Shown here one piece after another: positions 11,979 to 21,616 of a DNA stretch of 64,000 bases (position 1 is its first letter; the number at the start of each line of letters is the position of its first letter). Below the pieces are notes generated by a model. That model was not told the DNA's origin. It ran no database searches and worked only from the letters and a program-made list of their open reading frames with translations. The stretch covers positions 1,482,501 through 1,546,500 of the forward strand of contig NC_041786.1 in the NCBI RefSeq assembly GCF_900090045.1. Direction: 5' to 3'. The position numbers were made by a program, and so were the translations under genes. The DNA comes from Plasmodium malariae (lineage: Eukaryota > Apicomplexa > Aconoidasida > Haemosporida > Plasmodiidae).

Positions 11979-12464
11979 GCGATTACTCTATTCACTTATG
12001 CGCCAACGCACACACTCGCTTCTGCTCCAACTCCTGTTCTCTCATTCATAATATTCGAAGATATTAACATTTCTAGCTGTAAAAGCGCTTCAACGTTTTT
12101 CTTTTCCGTTCGTACTTGTCTTATATACTGGTATATTGAAATGGGGATGAACACAGGTAACATCGTTCTGCAAAACGTCCCTGTTTTTATTATATTTTCG
12201 ATCAATTTTTTCGGTAAATTTTCATATCGAAAGGAGTTGAAAAATAATCGTAGGGGGTAAAAATCGAACATTCTGGATTGGCCAAGTTTGGAATTTTGTC
12301 TTATAAAGGATAACAGGGATAAAAAAAAAAAATAAAATAAAATAAAAAACTTAACAGTTAAAATGAACGCAAAGAGGTGCTTTTTCACTATCGACAGATG
12401 TACGACTTATTCACATCGAACCAACAGTACCTATATAATGATACACAAATTCGAAAAATAGCAT
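11714..12464 (-). CDS. Hypothetical protein, three exons
   Basis: Proposed exons: 12445-12464 (MLFFEF plus two bases, donor GTATCA), 12014-12299 (acceptor TTATCCTTTATAAG; QNSKLGQSRMFDFYPLR ... LLQLEMLISSN...) and 11714-11869 (acceptor TTATTTAG; IDKDRYAEELFYEYAKN ... LIDKSVNS, TAA). The total is 153 residues. The middle exon has a likely membrane segment, TFCRTMLPVFIPISIYQYI, followed by a basic/acidic helix; the last exon is charged and aromatic-rich. This suggests a small single-pass membrane protein, perhaps organellar, but I do not recognise the family. Exon 2 and exon 3 bodies are convincing. The exon 2 donor (GTGTGC at 12013, or GTTGGA slightly upstream) and the very short first exon are uncertain. 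The start lies 325 bases from a divergent candidate gene at 12789. Confidence 0.5.
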
Positions 12465-12788
12465 GTTAAATTTTTCTTTTATTATTTGGCCATTTCTCAA
12501 TTTAGCGAAATTGCAATTTTTTTTTTTTTTTTTACAATGTTACGCATTGTTTGATGTAACAGGGAAAGCACAATTATATTTATGCAAGGGTTTAACAGGG
12601 AAAAGCAAAAAAAAAAAAAAAAAAAAAAAAGACTTAAAAAATATTAAATTTAAAGAAATAAATATTTTCAAACCTTTTATTATTTTTGTGGAAAAATTAC
12701 GCAGAAATATGTATATATATTTTTATATATATGTAAAATGAAAAACACACAAAAAAAAGAGAAGTTATCTACATAAATATAAACACGA
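12465..12788. other. Divergent spacer
   Basis: Short head-to-head region between the minus-strand gene starting at 12464 and the plus-strand candidate at 12789. Contains a T18 tract (about 12516-12533) and an A22 tract (about 12608-12630). The ORF spanning it encodes poly-Phe and poly-Lys and is not credible. Likely shared promoter if both genes are real. Confidence 0.45.
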
Positions 12789-13250
12789 ATGGAAGCGGAA
12801 ACATTTAATGATTTTATTATTTTATTTTACTATATTTTGTTGTATTTTGCTTTTCCCCATTTTATTTATTTATTTTTTATTTTTTTATTATTCAATTTTC
12901 CACTTGGAAGAGAATATTGAATAAGAATAGTCATTCTTTTTTGCTTTTTTCTTTTTTTTTTTTTTTCTTTTGGTAGCTATAACCCACTAGAGAAATTTAA
13001 AAGCACTGCATATACGTGAGTGTACTGCAAAGCACTTACATAGATATATATATATATATGTACAAACGAGCAAATAAAGGTATGTGCATATCCCGGATGT
13101 GTACTTATATGTGTATGTGTAGGTGAATGTAATTTATATATATATATGTATATATATTATATATGTATTTACAGTGCCATGTATGATCTGCCGCTTTTGC
13201 TAAAACTCTCTTTTTCTTTGTCTATGAACAAAAGCTCACTAGATTTATGA
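12789..13250 (+). CDS. Candidate 55-residue membrane protein, three exons
   Basis: Exon 1, 12789-12841, begins ATG and reads MEAETFNDFIILFYYIL plus two bases. Exon 2 is 12977-13015, after a long pyrimidine tract ending TTTTGGTAG and before a consensus-like donor GTGAGTG; it reads YNPLEKFKSTAY. Exon 3 is 13175-13250, after TGTATTTACAG, and reads AMYDLPLLLKLSFSLSMNK... with TGA. All junctions are phase 2 and the total is 168 bases. The peptide has two short hydrophobic segments flanking a hydrophilic linker. Exons 2 and 3 have strong splice signals; the exon 1 donor (GTATTT) is weak. No family recognised. It could instead be part of a larger gene or a spliced non-coding transcript. Confidence 0.35.
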
Positions 13251-13438
13251 CAACAGAGAAATGTTTAAGGAGCAATTTTATTCTAATTCCTATAAATATT
13301 TATTTTGTAATTTTTTTTTCCTTTTTCTGCAAGACGTACACTACTACTAAGTGAACCGTAAAAAAATTGAGCTTTCCTTTTTCTCATATTTTAACCCATA
13401 TTTATTTATATATGTATATATACACATATACGTGGTCG

Positions 13439-13470
<32 letters not shown>

Positions 13471-13561
13471 CACACATCCAATCCTGGATTGCTATTTTGT
13501 AATACTTACGATTTTACTGTTTTACTGAAAAAGGTTATTCTATTTATCTCATTGTGTTAAC

Positions 13562-13593
<32 letters not shown>

Positions 13594-13782
13594 CCTTTGA
13601 CCATTTTTTGACGTACATTTTTTTAATATTGCACAAAAGTTTTGTTGTGATATATAGTGGATCTTTAACGAATTGCTGGTGAATTGTTTATTAATTTTAT
13701 TTTGTTTTCTTTTTCTTTTTTTTTATTTTCTTTTATTTATTCTTTTATTTTTTTTTTTTTTATTATTATTCCCTAGCTCGAA
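13251..13782. other. Intergenic region before the 438-residue gene
   Basis: T-rich spacer with T22 at 13449-13470 and T25 at 13562-13587. A possible small exon at 13660-13680 (WIFNELL) lies between a TATATAG acceptor and a GTGAAT donor, and the next AG (CCCTAG at 13776) sits just before the ATG at 13783, in frame. The annotated ATG may therefore be preceded by a short upstream exon or a 5'UTR intron. Confidence 0.4.
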
Positions 13783-15099
13783 ATGGAATACTTAAGCAAG
13801 TTATACGTAAAACACGTCGGGAAAGAAAAGGAGGATGAATATTACGATAACAACACAGTGAGGAAAATAAAATTGAAAAATTGTTGTAAAAGATGGAGCA
13901 ATAATATGAATAATAAAAATATTTTACTTAATTATAAAAACGAAATTGATGAAAATTCATTTTTACAAATTTTCGAAAGAACATGGAAACTACTTTTTAA
14001 AGAAGAGAATAAAAAAGCTCAGTTACTTTATCATAAAGAAGAGGAAAATATATACAACTTGCCAAATTTTTTAATTATAGATAGTATTAATAATAACATA
14101 GATGATGAAGGTGATAGTGATGATAATTTCGTGTTAGATGAAGTAGACAACAATGCCGATTGTTTTCTGAACCACGACGAAAATGATGAGGGGCATTGTG
14201 CATTATTGGGAAGTGATGAGGATGGCAGTGGTAAAATTAGTGTTGATAGTGGTAGTACCAGCATTGTTAAAAACGGAATCCACAGCATTGATGAAATTGG
14301 AAGCCCCATCATGGATGGAACTGGAAGCCCCAACATGGATGAAATTGGAAGCCCCATCATGGATGAAACTGGAAGGATCAGCATTAATAACACAAAAAAC
14401 AGCATCATTAATAATGTAGCCAATACCAGTATTAGCAATACTAGCAACAGTAACAACTGCTTGAATGCCCCCTCAAACCAAACAGAGGAAAGAAAAATTA
14501 GATTAAACAAAAATAATCCCATAAATAAGAAATATATCGATATATATCATAAACACGATAATTCCTATAGTTTTTACAACAAAGAAATAGACGACTTTTT
14601 AATTCTGCCTGACCTTTCGCCGAATAATGATGAGGAAGAAATTGACAAAACTAAAATATACGATGAAATGTTTAATTTAAAAACTAGCATTGTGATAAGT
14701 AAAAACGAGATTCACGAGGACTCGGAGGAGTGTAATGTTAGCGGAGACGGTAACATAAGCGGAAATAGCAACAGCAGTAGTAACAGCAGTAGTAACAGCA
14801 GTAGTAACAGCAATAGCAACAGCAATAGCAACAGCAATAGCAACAGCAGTAGTAACAGCATTAACGACAGCATTAACGACAGCAGTAGCAACAGCAGTAG
14901 CAACAACAGTAGCAACAACAGTAGCAACAGCAGTAGCAACAACAGTAGTAATATTGACAGCACATCCGACGAAGCTGTAATGGTAAACACACCAAATGCA
15001 AGTAATGCTGATAATAAAGATAATTATTGTAGCGTAAGCGGTGAAGATAAATTTCAAGTAGAAGAACAAACTATGGAAGAGGCTATCGGGTTATCGTAA
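13783..15099 (+). CDS. Conserved-type Asn/Ser-rich hypothetical protein, 438 residues
   Basis: A single open frame runs from ATG 13783 to TAA 15099. Residues 1 to about 110 are non-repetitive and look globular (CCKRWSNNMNNKN, FLQIFERTWKLLF, YNLPNFLIIDSI). An acidic stretch follows, then three 24-base repeats encoding GSPIMDGT/GSPNMDEI/GSPIMDET (residues about 167-193), a middle conserved-looking part (YHKHDNSYSFYNKEIDDFL, residues about 254-272), and a long Ser/Asn tract (residues about 319-391). The tail is acidic. No catalytic domain is recognised and no signal peptide is seen. It may have an upstream exon (AG at 13776). It lies in tandem with the PLC-like gene about 1.1 kb downstream. Function unknown. 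Confidence 0.8.
   Translation: MEYLSKLYVKHVGKEKEDEYYDNNTVRKIKLKNCCKRWSNNMNNKNILLNYKNEIDENSFLQIFERTWKLLFKEENKKAQLLYHKEEENIYNLPNFLIIDSINNNIDDEGDSDDNFVLDEVDNNADCFLNHDENDEGHCALLGSDEDGSGKISVDSGSTSIVKNGIHSIDEIGSPIMDGTGSPNMDEIGSPIMDETGRISINNTKNSIINNVANTSISNTSNSNNCLNAPSNQTEERKIRLNKNNPINKKYIDIYHKHDNSYSFYNKEIDDFLILPDLSPNNDEEEIDKTKIYDEMFNLKTSIVISKNEIHEDSEECNVSGDGNISGNSNSSSNSSSNSSSNSNSNSNSNSNSNSSSNSINDSINDSSSNSSSNNSSNNSSNSSSNNSSNIDSTSDEAVMVNTPNASNADNKDNYCSVSGEDKFQVEEQTMEEAIGLS
14281..14373 (+). repeat. 24-bp coding repeat (GSPxMDxx)
   Basis: Three tandem copies of GGAAGCCCCATCATGGATG plus a variable 5 bases, far more GC-rich than the surrounding sequence. Encodes the octapeptide GSPIMDET and variants within the 438-residue protein. 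Confidence 0.9.
14742..14955 (+). repeat. Ser/Asn codon repeat tract
   Basis: Array of AGC/AGT and AAC/AAT codons in 6- and 12-base units (AACAGCAGTAGT, AACAGCAATAGC). Antisense reading gives poly-Leu or Ala-Val pseudo-ORFs. A low-complexity insert in the 438-residue protein. Confidence 0.9.
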
Positions 15100-15266
15100 A
15101 AGGAAAGGAAAGTGCGTTGGGCTAAGGTCAGGCCTAATTAGTATAGGCTTATTAAGAGAGGAAAAGTGGGAGAAACAGATTGAATTAATTTTTTCTTTTT
15201 CATATTAAACTTTTTTTTATTCATTCATTCCTATTTCTGTTCATTTCCTTTTCCTATTTATGTGTG

Positions 15267-15299
<33 letters not shown>

Positions 15300-16176
15300 C
15301 ATATCCTTTTAAATATAAGAGGATATACTAATAAACGAACGTGTTGCTCTAATTTTGCAACAAAATTTTTACCTCCATTATTTTGTACATTTTTTTTTTT
15401 TTTTTAAAAGCCAAGTTTGTCAAACATGCGTAGCAAACATATGCATGCATTTTATTATTCCGCCTGTTCAGGGAAATAAATAATGCGCGGGGTGTAAACA
15501 TATCGTTTGTTCTTGTTCATTCTGTTTTGTGCTGTTTTATCGTGTTATAATTTGCTTTATTTTACAATATTATGCAATATTCTGCAATATTCTGCAATAT
15601 TCTGCAATAGTCTGCAATAGTCTGCAGAATTTTTTAATATTTCGTTTTATTTAGCTTTATATTGTTTAGTTTTGTTTCATTTTGTTTCATTTTGTTTCAT
15701 TTTGTTTCATTTTGTTTCATTTTGTTTCATTTTTCCTTATTATTCCATATTTCGTTTTATTATTCCATATTTCGTTTATTTATTCCACATTTTATCCCCT
15801 TTTCACAGTTTACTTGTGCATGTTAAATCTTATCTCTGTTCTGTTCGCTTTAAGTACTAACAGGCGCATACAATTTTTTAAACCGTATAAAGCTAAAAAA
15901 AGTATAACATATTGATCATGTTAATTTAGTCCAGTTAGTTGAGCAGGTTACACTATACTTGGCTTAGTTGACTGATTTATTCTGAAGTGAAGAAATCTAA
16001 CAAATGCTATCTGTGCATTATGATGGAAAAAAAAATTAAAAAATAAAAAAATAAAAAAATAAAAAAAACAATTATAAACATGTATATGCGAATAAACAAA
16101 ATAATGCGTACAAACACAATATAATGTAATTACAAAATAAAGCGTAATTGCCTCAGGTAAACCACCCAAATGGACA
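15100..16176. other. Intergenic region with short repeats
   Basis: Spacer between two plus-strand genes. Holds T26 at about 15271-15297, a TGCAATATTC repeat near 15570-15625, and a TTTTGTTTCA array at about 15664-15735. The in-frame region just before the next gene (16156-16176, after CCTCAG) could be coding if that gene has an upstream exon. No RNA gene seen. Confidence 0.55.
15664..15735. repeat. 10-bp repeat (TTTTGTTTCA)
   Basis: Seven near-perfect copies of TTTTGTTTCA in the intergenic spacer. Similar TTTTGTTTCA units occur at 7010-7080, suggesting a common simple-repeat type in this genome. Confidence 0.9.
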
Positions 16177-17961
16177 ATGGAATACAGGGATGATGACAAT
16201 AAGCATGAGGAAATAGTTTATTTTTACCAGTGGGTTGAAGCACTTACGAATAAGAGTAAAAAGAAAGACATAAGTTTTTTCATTCACGGGTTATATAATG
16301 TAATATATGATGAGGGTAATGAAGAAGAGCAAGAACTTACAAGTGAACAGTTGAAAGAGAAGAAAAATAGCAGTCTTCATCTTCCTATTTCTAGTTGTAG
16401 TTATACCATATATGAGAAACTGTGCTCTGGTATTCGCTACTTCGAAATGGTTATACAACAAAATGGGAAGAGAGGAGATGAAGAAATGGACCTAAACATT
16501 TCCAACAAAGAATTAAGTTGTTTGTGTGGAGAAAGAAACCTTTACCTCATTTCGGACCTCTTACAGCAAATCAGCGTGTTTTGCATGAAAAATAAAAACG
16601 AAATGATTATCTTGTCCTTCCTGCAACATGGGGGTGGTAGTGAGAGAGACAAAGAAAGAGGCACCGGAAACAGTAGGCAAAATGACAATAATAAAAATAG
16701 GAAAGGATCCAATAGTGGGAAAACCCAGGAAGACTACCCTGCAAGCAATAGCCTAACCACCCTGATCATGCAGGCGTTAGACATATACATATATTTATAC
16801 TTAAGGGACTATTTAAAGTACTCTGAGATGGAAGAGAATTATAATGTTTTATATTTTTACAATGATAAAGAAAGAATTATAAATTTAAGTAAATACAATT
16901 TCAACATTGACCATTTCGATATACGTGAATGGGTTTTTAATAACATGTCTTTGTTGTTACCATCAAAAAGGATTGAAGAAGTTGAGGCAGATGAAGTATA
17001 TGCTCAAAAATGGCAGGAAACAAATACTATTTCGCCCGTTGATAGGATTAAGAAGAGAGGTGGACCAAGCATCCTTTCATCTGTAGGACGTACTCAAGAG
17101 AGGGGAGCAAACACCCTTTCACTTCCTAGAAATACCCAGGAAAGGGGGGAGAAAATCATTTTAGCAGATGGATATACTCAGGAGAAATCCTCTTCAAATC
17201 TATCACAACATCATCACCTGTCCTTATTTCGCTTGAATTCTATGACAAGCGAAAAAACTCAAAAATCGTCTTGCAAAATAGAAATTAATAAGAAGCTTCC
17301 CAATATAATACTAGGTAATCACACTAAAGGGGCTTCCGCTAACTTTATTAACACATCAGCAGAGAATAATAATAATTTATATATTAATGGTCATAATAAT
17401 ACTACTGTATATATTAATGATCCAAATAAGAATAGTGGAAATATTAATGATAGTAATAAAAATGGTAGTAATTACTATAATAAGCACAGACATAGCCCCG
17501 ACGAGAGACCCCCAAACTCCAATAATAGTACGTTGCATTATTTGAAATACTCAAACGAGGATTACGACAGAGCTACTTTGCACACATTGTCAACATATGA
17601 TTGTAATTTAAATACATGTAAACAATTTATTGGACATTATAATTTATCATTAACTTCTTACGTGGTTGATGTGTCAAAAGAAATGGTATTACATAATTCA
17701 CCTTTTATATTTACAAAGAAGAAATTAAAGTATTTACCTGAACAGTCATATAAAAAAGAATTCGCACATATTTCCAAAAATAACGATTATTATTATGTCG
17801 TAAAAATTGAGAAGGAAGACATACAAGATGTTCTCTCATATATTCATAAAAATATAGATAAAAAAATATGCACCAATTTTGTGAGTGTTCTCACGGCAAA
17901 TCTTAGCGTTAGCAATATTTTCAAGATTGTGCGGATTAATTTGAAGCGCGCAATGAATTAA
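16177..17961 (+). CDS. PI-PLC X-domain-like protein, 594 residues, probably degenerate
   Basis: Single open frame, ATG 16177 to TAA 17961. Residues 15-150 follow the order of the PLCXD-type X domain: YFYQWVEAL (usual NWM), DISFFIHGLYNVI with His37 in the position of the first catalytic His, SYTIYEKLCSGIRYFEMVI (the family's 'itEQL..GiRYFDlri' block, residues 76-93), and LISDLLQQISVFCMKNKNEMIILSF (residues 124-148). The usual 'lyfvHG' motif is replaced by CLCGERNLYLI, so the second catalytic His appears to be missing. A low-complexity insert occupies about residues 150-470. The C-terminus (SLTSYVVDVS ... NIFKIVRINLKRAMN) resembles the end of PLCXD proteins. It may bind rather than cleave phosphoinositide. 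An in-frame upstream segment (KPPKWT after CCTCAG) hints at another 5' exon. Canonical Plasmodium PI-PLC is a different gene. Confidence 0.6.
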   Translation: MEYRDDDNKHEEIVYFYQWVEALTNKSKKKDISFFIHGLYNVIYDEGNEEEQELTSEQLKEKKNSSLHLPISSCSYTIYEKLCSGIRYFEMVIQQNGKRGDEEMDLNISNKELSCLCGERNLYLISDLLQQISVFCMKNKNEMIILSFLQHGGGSERDKERGTGNSRQNDNNKNRKGSNSGKTQEDYPASNSLTTLIMQALDIYIYLYLRDYLKYSEMEENYNVLYFYNDKERIINLSKYNFNIDHFDIREWVFNNMSLLLPSKRIEEVEADEVYAQKWQETNTISPVDRIKKRGGPSILSSVGRTQERGANTLSLPRNTQERGEKIILADGYTQEKSSSNLSQHHHLSLFRLNSMTSEKTQKSSCKIEINKKLPNIILGNHTKGASANFINTSAENNNNLYINGHNNTTVYINDPNKNSGNINDSNKNGSNYYNKHRHSPDERPPNSNNSTLHYLKYSNEDYDRATLHTLSTYDCNLNTCKQFIGHYNLSLTSYVVDVSKEMVLHNSPFIFTKKKLKYLPEQSYKKEFAHISKNNDYYYVVKIEKEDIQDVLSYIHKNIDKKICTNFVSVLTANLSVSNIFKIVRINLKRAMN

Positions 17962-18138
17962 GGGAAAAAAAAAAAAAAAAAAAGAAAGCGATAGATATGG
18001 CTACATATATATATGTAGTATATCCACAGCGATAACGTGTGTGAAAATTATCGTTTTAGTTTTTTCCTATTATTGCATAATATTTTGCCGCATTTTTTTT
18101 TTTTTTTTTTTTTTTTTTACGATACATTTTTCCCCTTT
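17962..18138. other. Convergent 3' spacer
   Basis: 177 bases between the stop codons of the PLC-like and DHHC genes, with A19 at 17964-17982 and T26 at 18094-18118. Tail-to-tail, so it should hold both polyadenylation regions. Confidence 0.6.
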
Positions 18139-20207
18139 TCAAATGCCTTCCTTCCGAACAGCCACCAGCCGTCGTGCTTCCCCCCCAAGAGGGGCATACT
18201 CCTTAACCTTTTTTTTTTTTGTTTGTAACTCACTCAGTTTTGCATTCAACTTTTCGACAAAGGCTCGCATAGGACCACTTCCAACACTTTCGTCAATTTG
18301 AATATACTGCACTTTTTTTTTGGTCAGATTTTCCTTCGATTTTGTTAAAAAATGTAGTACGTTAAAATATATGCCTTGGTCAAATGGATTTTTAAATTTC
18401 CTTACAATGATGGGCTCATTATTTTTGTCCATTTTTAAATGATAAGTGAAAAATATATTGGAGGAATACATTTTAAATTTTTCATTCGATGTTATATTTT
18501 CCAGTATATTAAAAACTGACCGTATAAAAACACTTCCCATAAAATATATTAACAGCAGTGATAATATAATTACAGTAAGATTAACATAAAATATGAACTG
18601 TTCATAATTTATTGGATAATTTATAAAAAACCAAATGTAAAGATATAAAGTATAAAATGAAAATAAAATATTCGATACTATCCAACTTAGGAATATTCTT
18701 GAGTTATCTATACCCATACAATTTAATGTAAATACACAGTGATGATCAAATATATCTATACACTTGTCACAATAACGACAATGCTTTGTTCTTATATTTT
18801 TAAAAAGGAAACACGTTGGACATAACATATTAATATCAAATGATGATATTTCAAATGCACACACTTCCCATTTTATTTCTAAGTCTTTTTTTAAGTCTAC
18901 AATATTTCCATATTTAACATTTTTACAAAATTCAATTAATTTGTTTTTCTTTTCATATAATTTTATCTCCTCTTCAATGTTTTTCATAATATATTCAAAA
19001 ATAAAATTTGGCATTTGTGCAAAGCAATTTTTCCCCTGCTCATTGTTATTATGTCCTTTTTTTTTTTCTTTTTTTTTGTTATGTGCATGGTTGGATTTAT
19101 TATGCTGACCATTTTTGTCCAATCGCGCTTGTCTCTCTTGACACCGCACTAGTACCACATCACCATCTCCTTGTTCCGCACCATCGAGTAATGCTTTTCC
19201 TTCGCACGCTTCCACATTTTTCCCTTTGTAAAAAGCGCTTTGCGTATTCTCTAAATAACCTGGATTACTGGATACAACGAAATAGTAAGTTATAAATAGT
19301 AATGGATGAAATACATCTAAAAATATGCTCTTCTTTGCTAGCTGCACTCTTATCTACGCCACATATGTCAAAAAAAAAAAAAAAAAAAAAAATTATGAAC
19401 AAGTCAGCTAATTAGCAATATAAGGGTTCTCAGTATGCACTCACAATACTTATACATTCATATATTCTCATATTCGCATATTCGTCTATTTGTTAACATT
19501 TCCTTTTCTGTTTGTAAGCTTAGAAGGATGGAATCGTTATACCAGGTAAGCATGGATGCTCTACCTATTACACTTTTCTTTCTTTTTTTAATTACATAAA
19601 AGAAATAGACCAAGTTAAAATGAAGATAAGTTAAAAGAACGAGAAAGGGGTATAACAGAAGGAATTTATTCTGGGCGTACTTATCGCGTATGTTATGTAG
19701 GAGGGGTAACTGATAAAGAAGGGAAAGAAATGAATAAATAGAACATACGAATAAATGCAGAAAATGAATAAATGGAACACATGAATAAATAGAACATACG
19801 AATAAATGCAGAAAATGAATAAATGGAACACATGAATAAATAGAACATACGAATAAATGCAGAAAATGAATAAATGGAACAAATGAATAAATAGAACATA
19901 CGAATAGATGCAGAAAATGAATAAACGGAACAAATGAATAAACTGAACATACAAAAAGGAAGTATGCACAAGCGAAAGAGTGACATCTAACACATGAGGG
20001 ATACACCATGAATATGCAAAATAGTACGTTTTTCTTTTTCTTAATTTTATAGAGGCCTATTGTTCCATTGGATTCATATAAGAAGTTTATTCTTTTTCTG
20101 TTATTTTTTTTGGACATCTGTTGTATTTTTTTGTACTTAAGAAAATTATAAATTCTTGGATCTACTTTATCTTTGTTTTCGTCAATGAATTCGATAATAG
20201 TTTTCTT

Positions 20208-20238
<31 letters not shown>

Positions 20239-20445
20239 CAAATGAACTGAAATGATTTGAAATAGAATGTTGAGCAAGATTGAATCTTTAAGTCATGCAT
20301 TAAATTGTGCAAACATATACACATGCAGATATTGCACTAGTGTAGCTTTCGTGAAGAATTCATATATGAAACTCTTTTTTTAAACAAGGGAAAATGATTC
20401 GCACATACACATATATATATTTGCGTGCACAAACATAGACTATAT

Positions 20446-20478
<33 letters not shown>

Positions 20479-20479
20479 G

Positions 20480-20510
<31 letters not shown>

Positions 20511-21616
20511 CATATGCACATATGAACACTCCCTTTTACACTATCATCTGTTCCGACGTCATATATACTCTGGAGACTGTTAAGCGTTAAATAAACAACT
20601 GCTTCATAAGCGTTTCCAATAATAGCCTTGTGGAGAATAGACGAGGGTTCGGTCAAATTAGTTGAGTAAAAGTCATTCACAAAAATTGAAAAAAGTCGAA
20701 GGAAAAAAACGTTGTTGTTATAAGCAGCCCAGTCAAGAACAGAACAATTGTTAAAATCTTTATGTGTTATTGTAAAGTTAAGATGTAGTAAATATAAAAA
20801 GCTCAAAATGGAATTATACTGGACACTGACTGTTAAGCAGTTATAACCTTTATTATCGTTTTCATATAAATTGCACCCATAATTTTTCAATAAATAAATC
20901 ATAAAAACGTTATTTGAACATACAGCCCAAAATATGGGTGTTTGCCCATTGCTAGATTTTATGTCTACATCAGCCTCTTGAAAAAAAAAAAAAAAAAAAA
21001 GTTAAACTTGGAAGAAGTAAAATCAGTATTACGTATATAATTTACTATGCATTGTATTGCAATTAGTCAACTGTGTACATACATATAATGATATATAGGT
21101 ATACTAATATGTTGTCATATTGCTATGCGAATAAGCACTTAAAAATATACAGGTCCGCACATTTTAAATGAAAAAATTTGGGGAATATTACACTCCTTTT
21201 TTTCACCCTCATTTTTCATGTAAAGGTTGTATTCATTTCGTAGCGTATTTTTTATTTCTTTTTTTTTACTATTTTCTAATAAGTAGCATGTTAAATAAGT
21301 ACTGTTTAAAAAAACCGCCCAGTGGAGTAAGCTGTTTCCTACGAAAACAAATATGTTTGAACATGTACATAATACATGCACTAAGTATTATGATTATTGT
21401 TTATAATTAAATATGTAGACCTATTTTAAAACATATCATTACTTAGACACTTTTGTCTTGTCTTAGTATAGTTTAACCATTTTCATCTTGATAGTTAATC
21501 AAATTCTTATCCCGTTCTAAAATACTGTAAATATTATCATCCCTCCGCTTCACTAACTCAAATAATATTTCTTTTGTATTAACCCTTTCAGCAGAAACAG
21601 GATGAGAAATATTCAT
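18139..21616 (-). CDS. DHHC6: Ankyrin-repeat palmitoyltransferase, DHHC6-like, six exons
   Basis: Exons: 21478-21616, 21151-21338, 20540-20974, 20028-20204, 19596-19709 and 18139-19353. All phases match; 755 residues. An S-acyltransferase transfers palmitate from its own Cys to substrate Cys at membranes. Residues 1-254 hold ankyrin-type repeats (GNSLLHWAVFLNS, NGQTPIFWAVCSNN, DFNNCSVLDWAAYNN, SSILHKAIIGNAYEAV). Membrane helices follow: FLLLYPFLVLLTYLHF (exon 5) and FHPLLFITYYFVV (exon 6 start), then a Lys/Asn-rich loop, the Cys-rich domain CPTC...RTKHCRYCDKC and the catalytic DHHC at 554-557, then two more helices. The TTxE-like motif TSNE (639-642) and NPFDQG (673-676) are present. The ankyrin-plus-DHHC layout is that of HIP14/DHHC17-type enzymes; in P. 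falciparum the gene at this locus is, as I recall, DHHC6 (PF3D7_1322500). The start at MNISHPVSAERVN has no competing in-frame ATG upstream. Confidence 0.92.
19728..19945. repeat. 51-bp minisatellite in an intron of the DHHC gene
   Basis: About four near-perfect copies of a 51-bp unit beginning GAATAAATAGAACATACG and continuing through AAATGCAGAAAATGAATAAA. The length equals 17 codons, so all frames stay open on the minus strand (pseudo-peptide FCIYSYVLFIH). It lies between exons 4 and 5, immediately upstream of the exon 5 acceptor. Confidence 0.93.
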
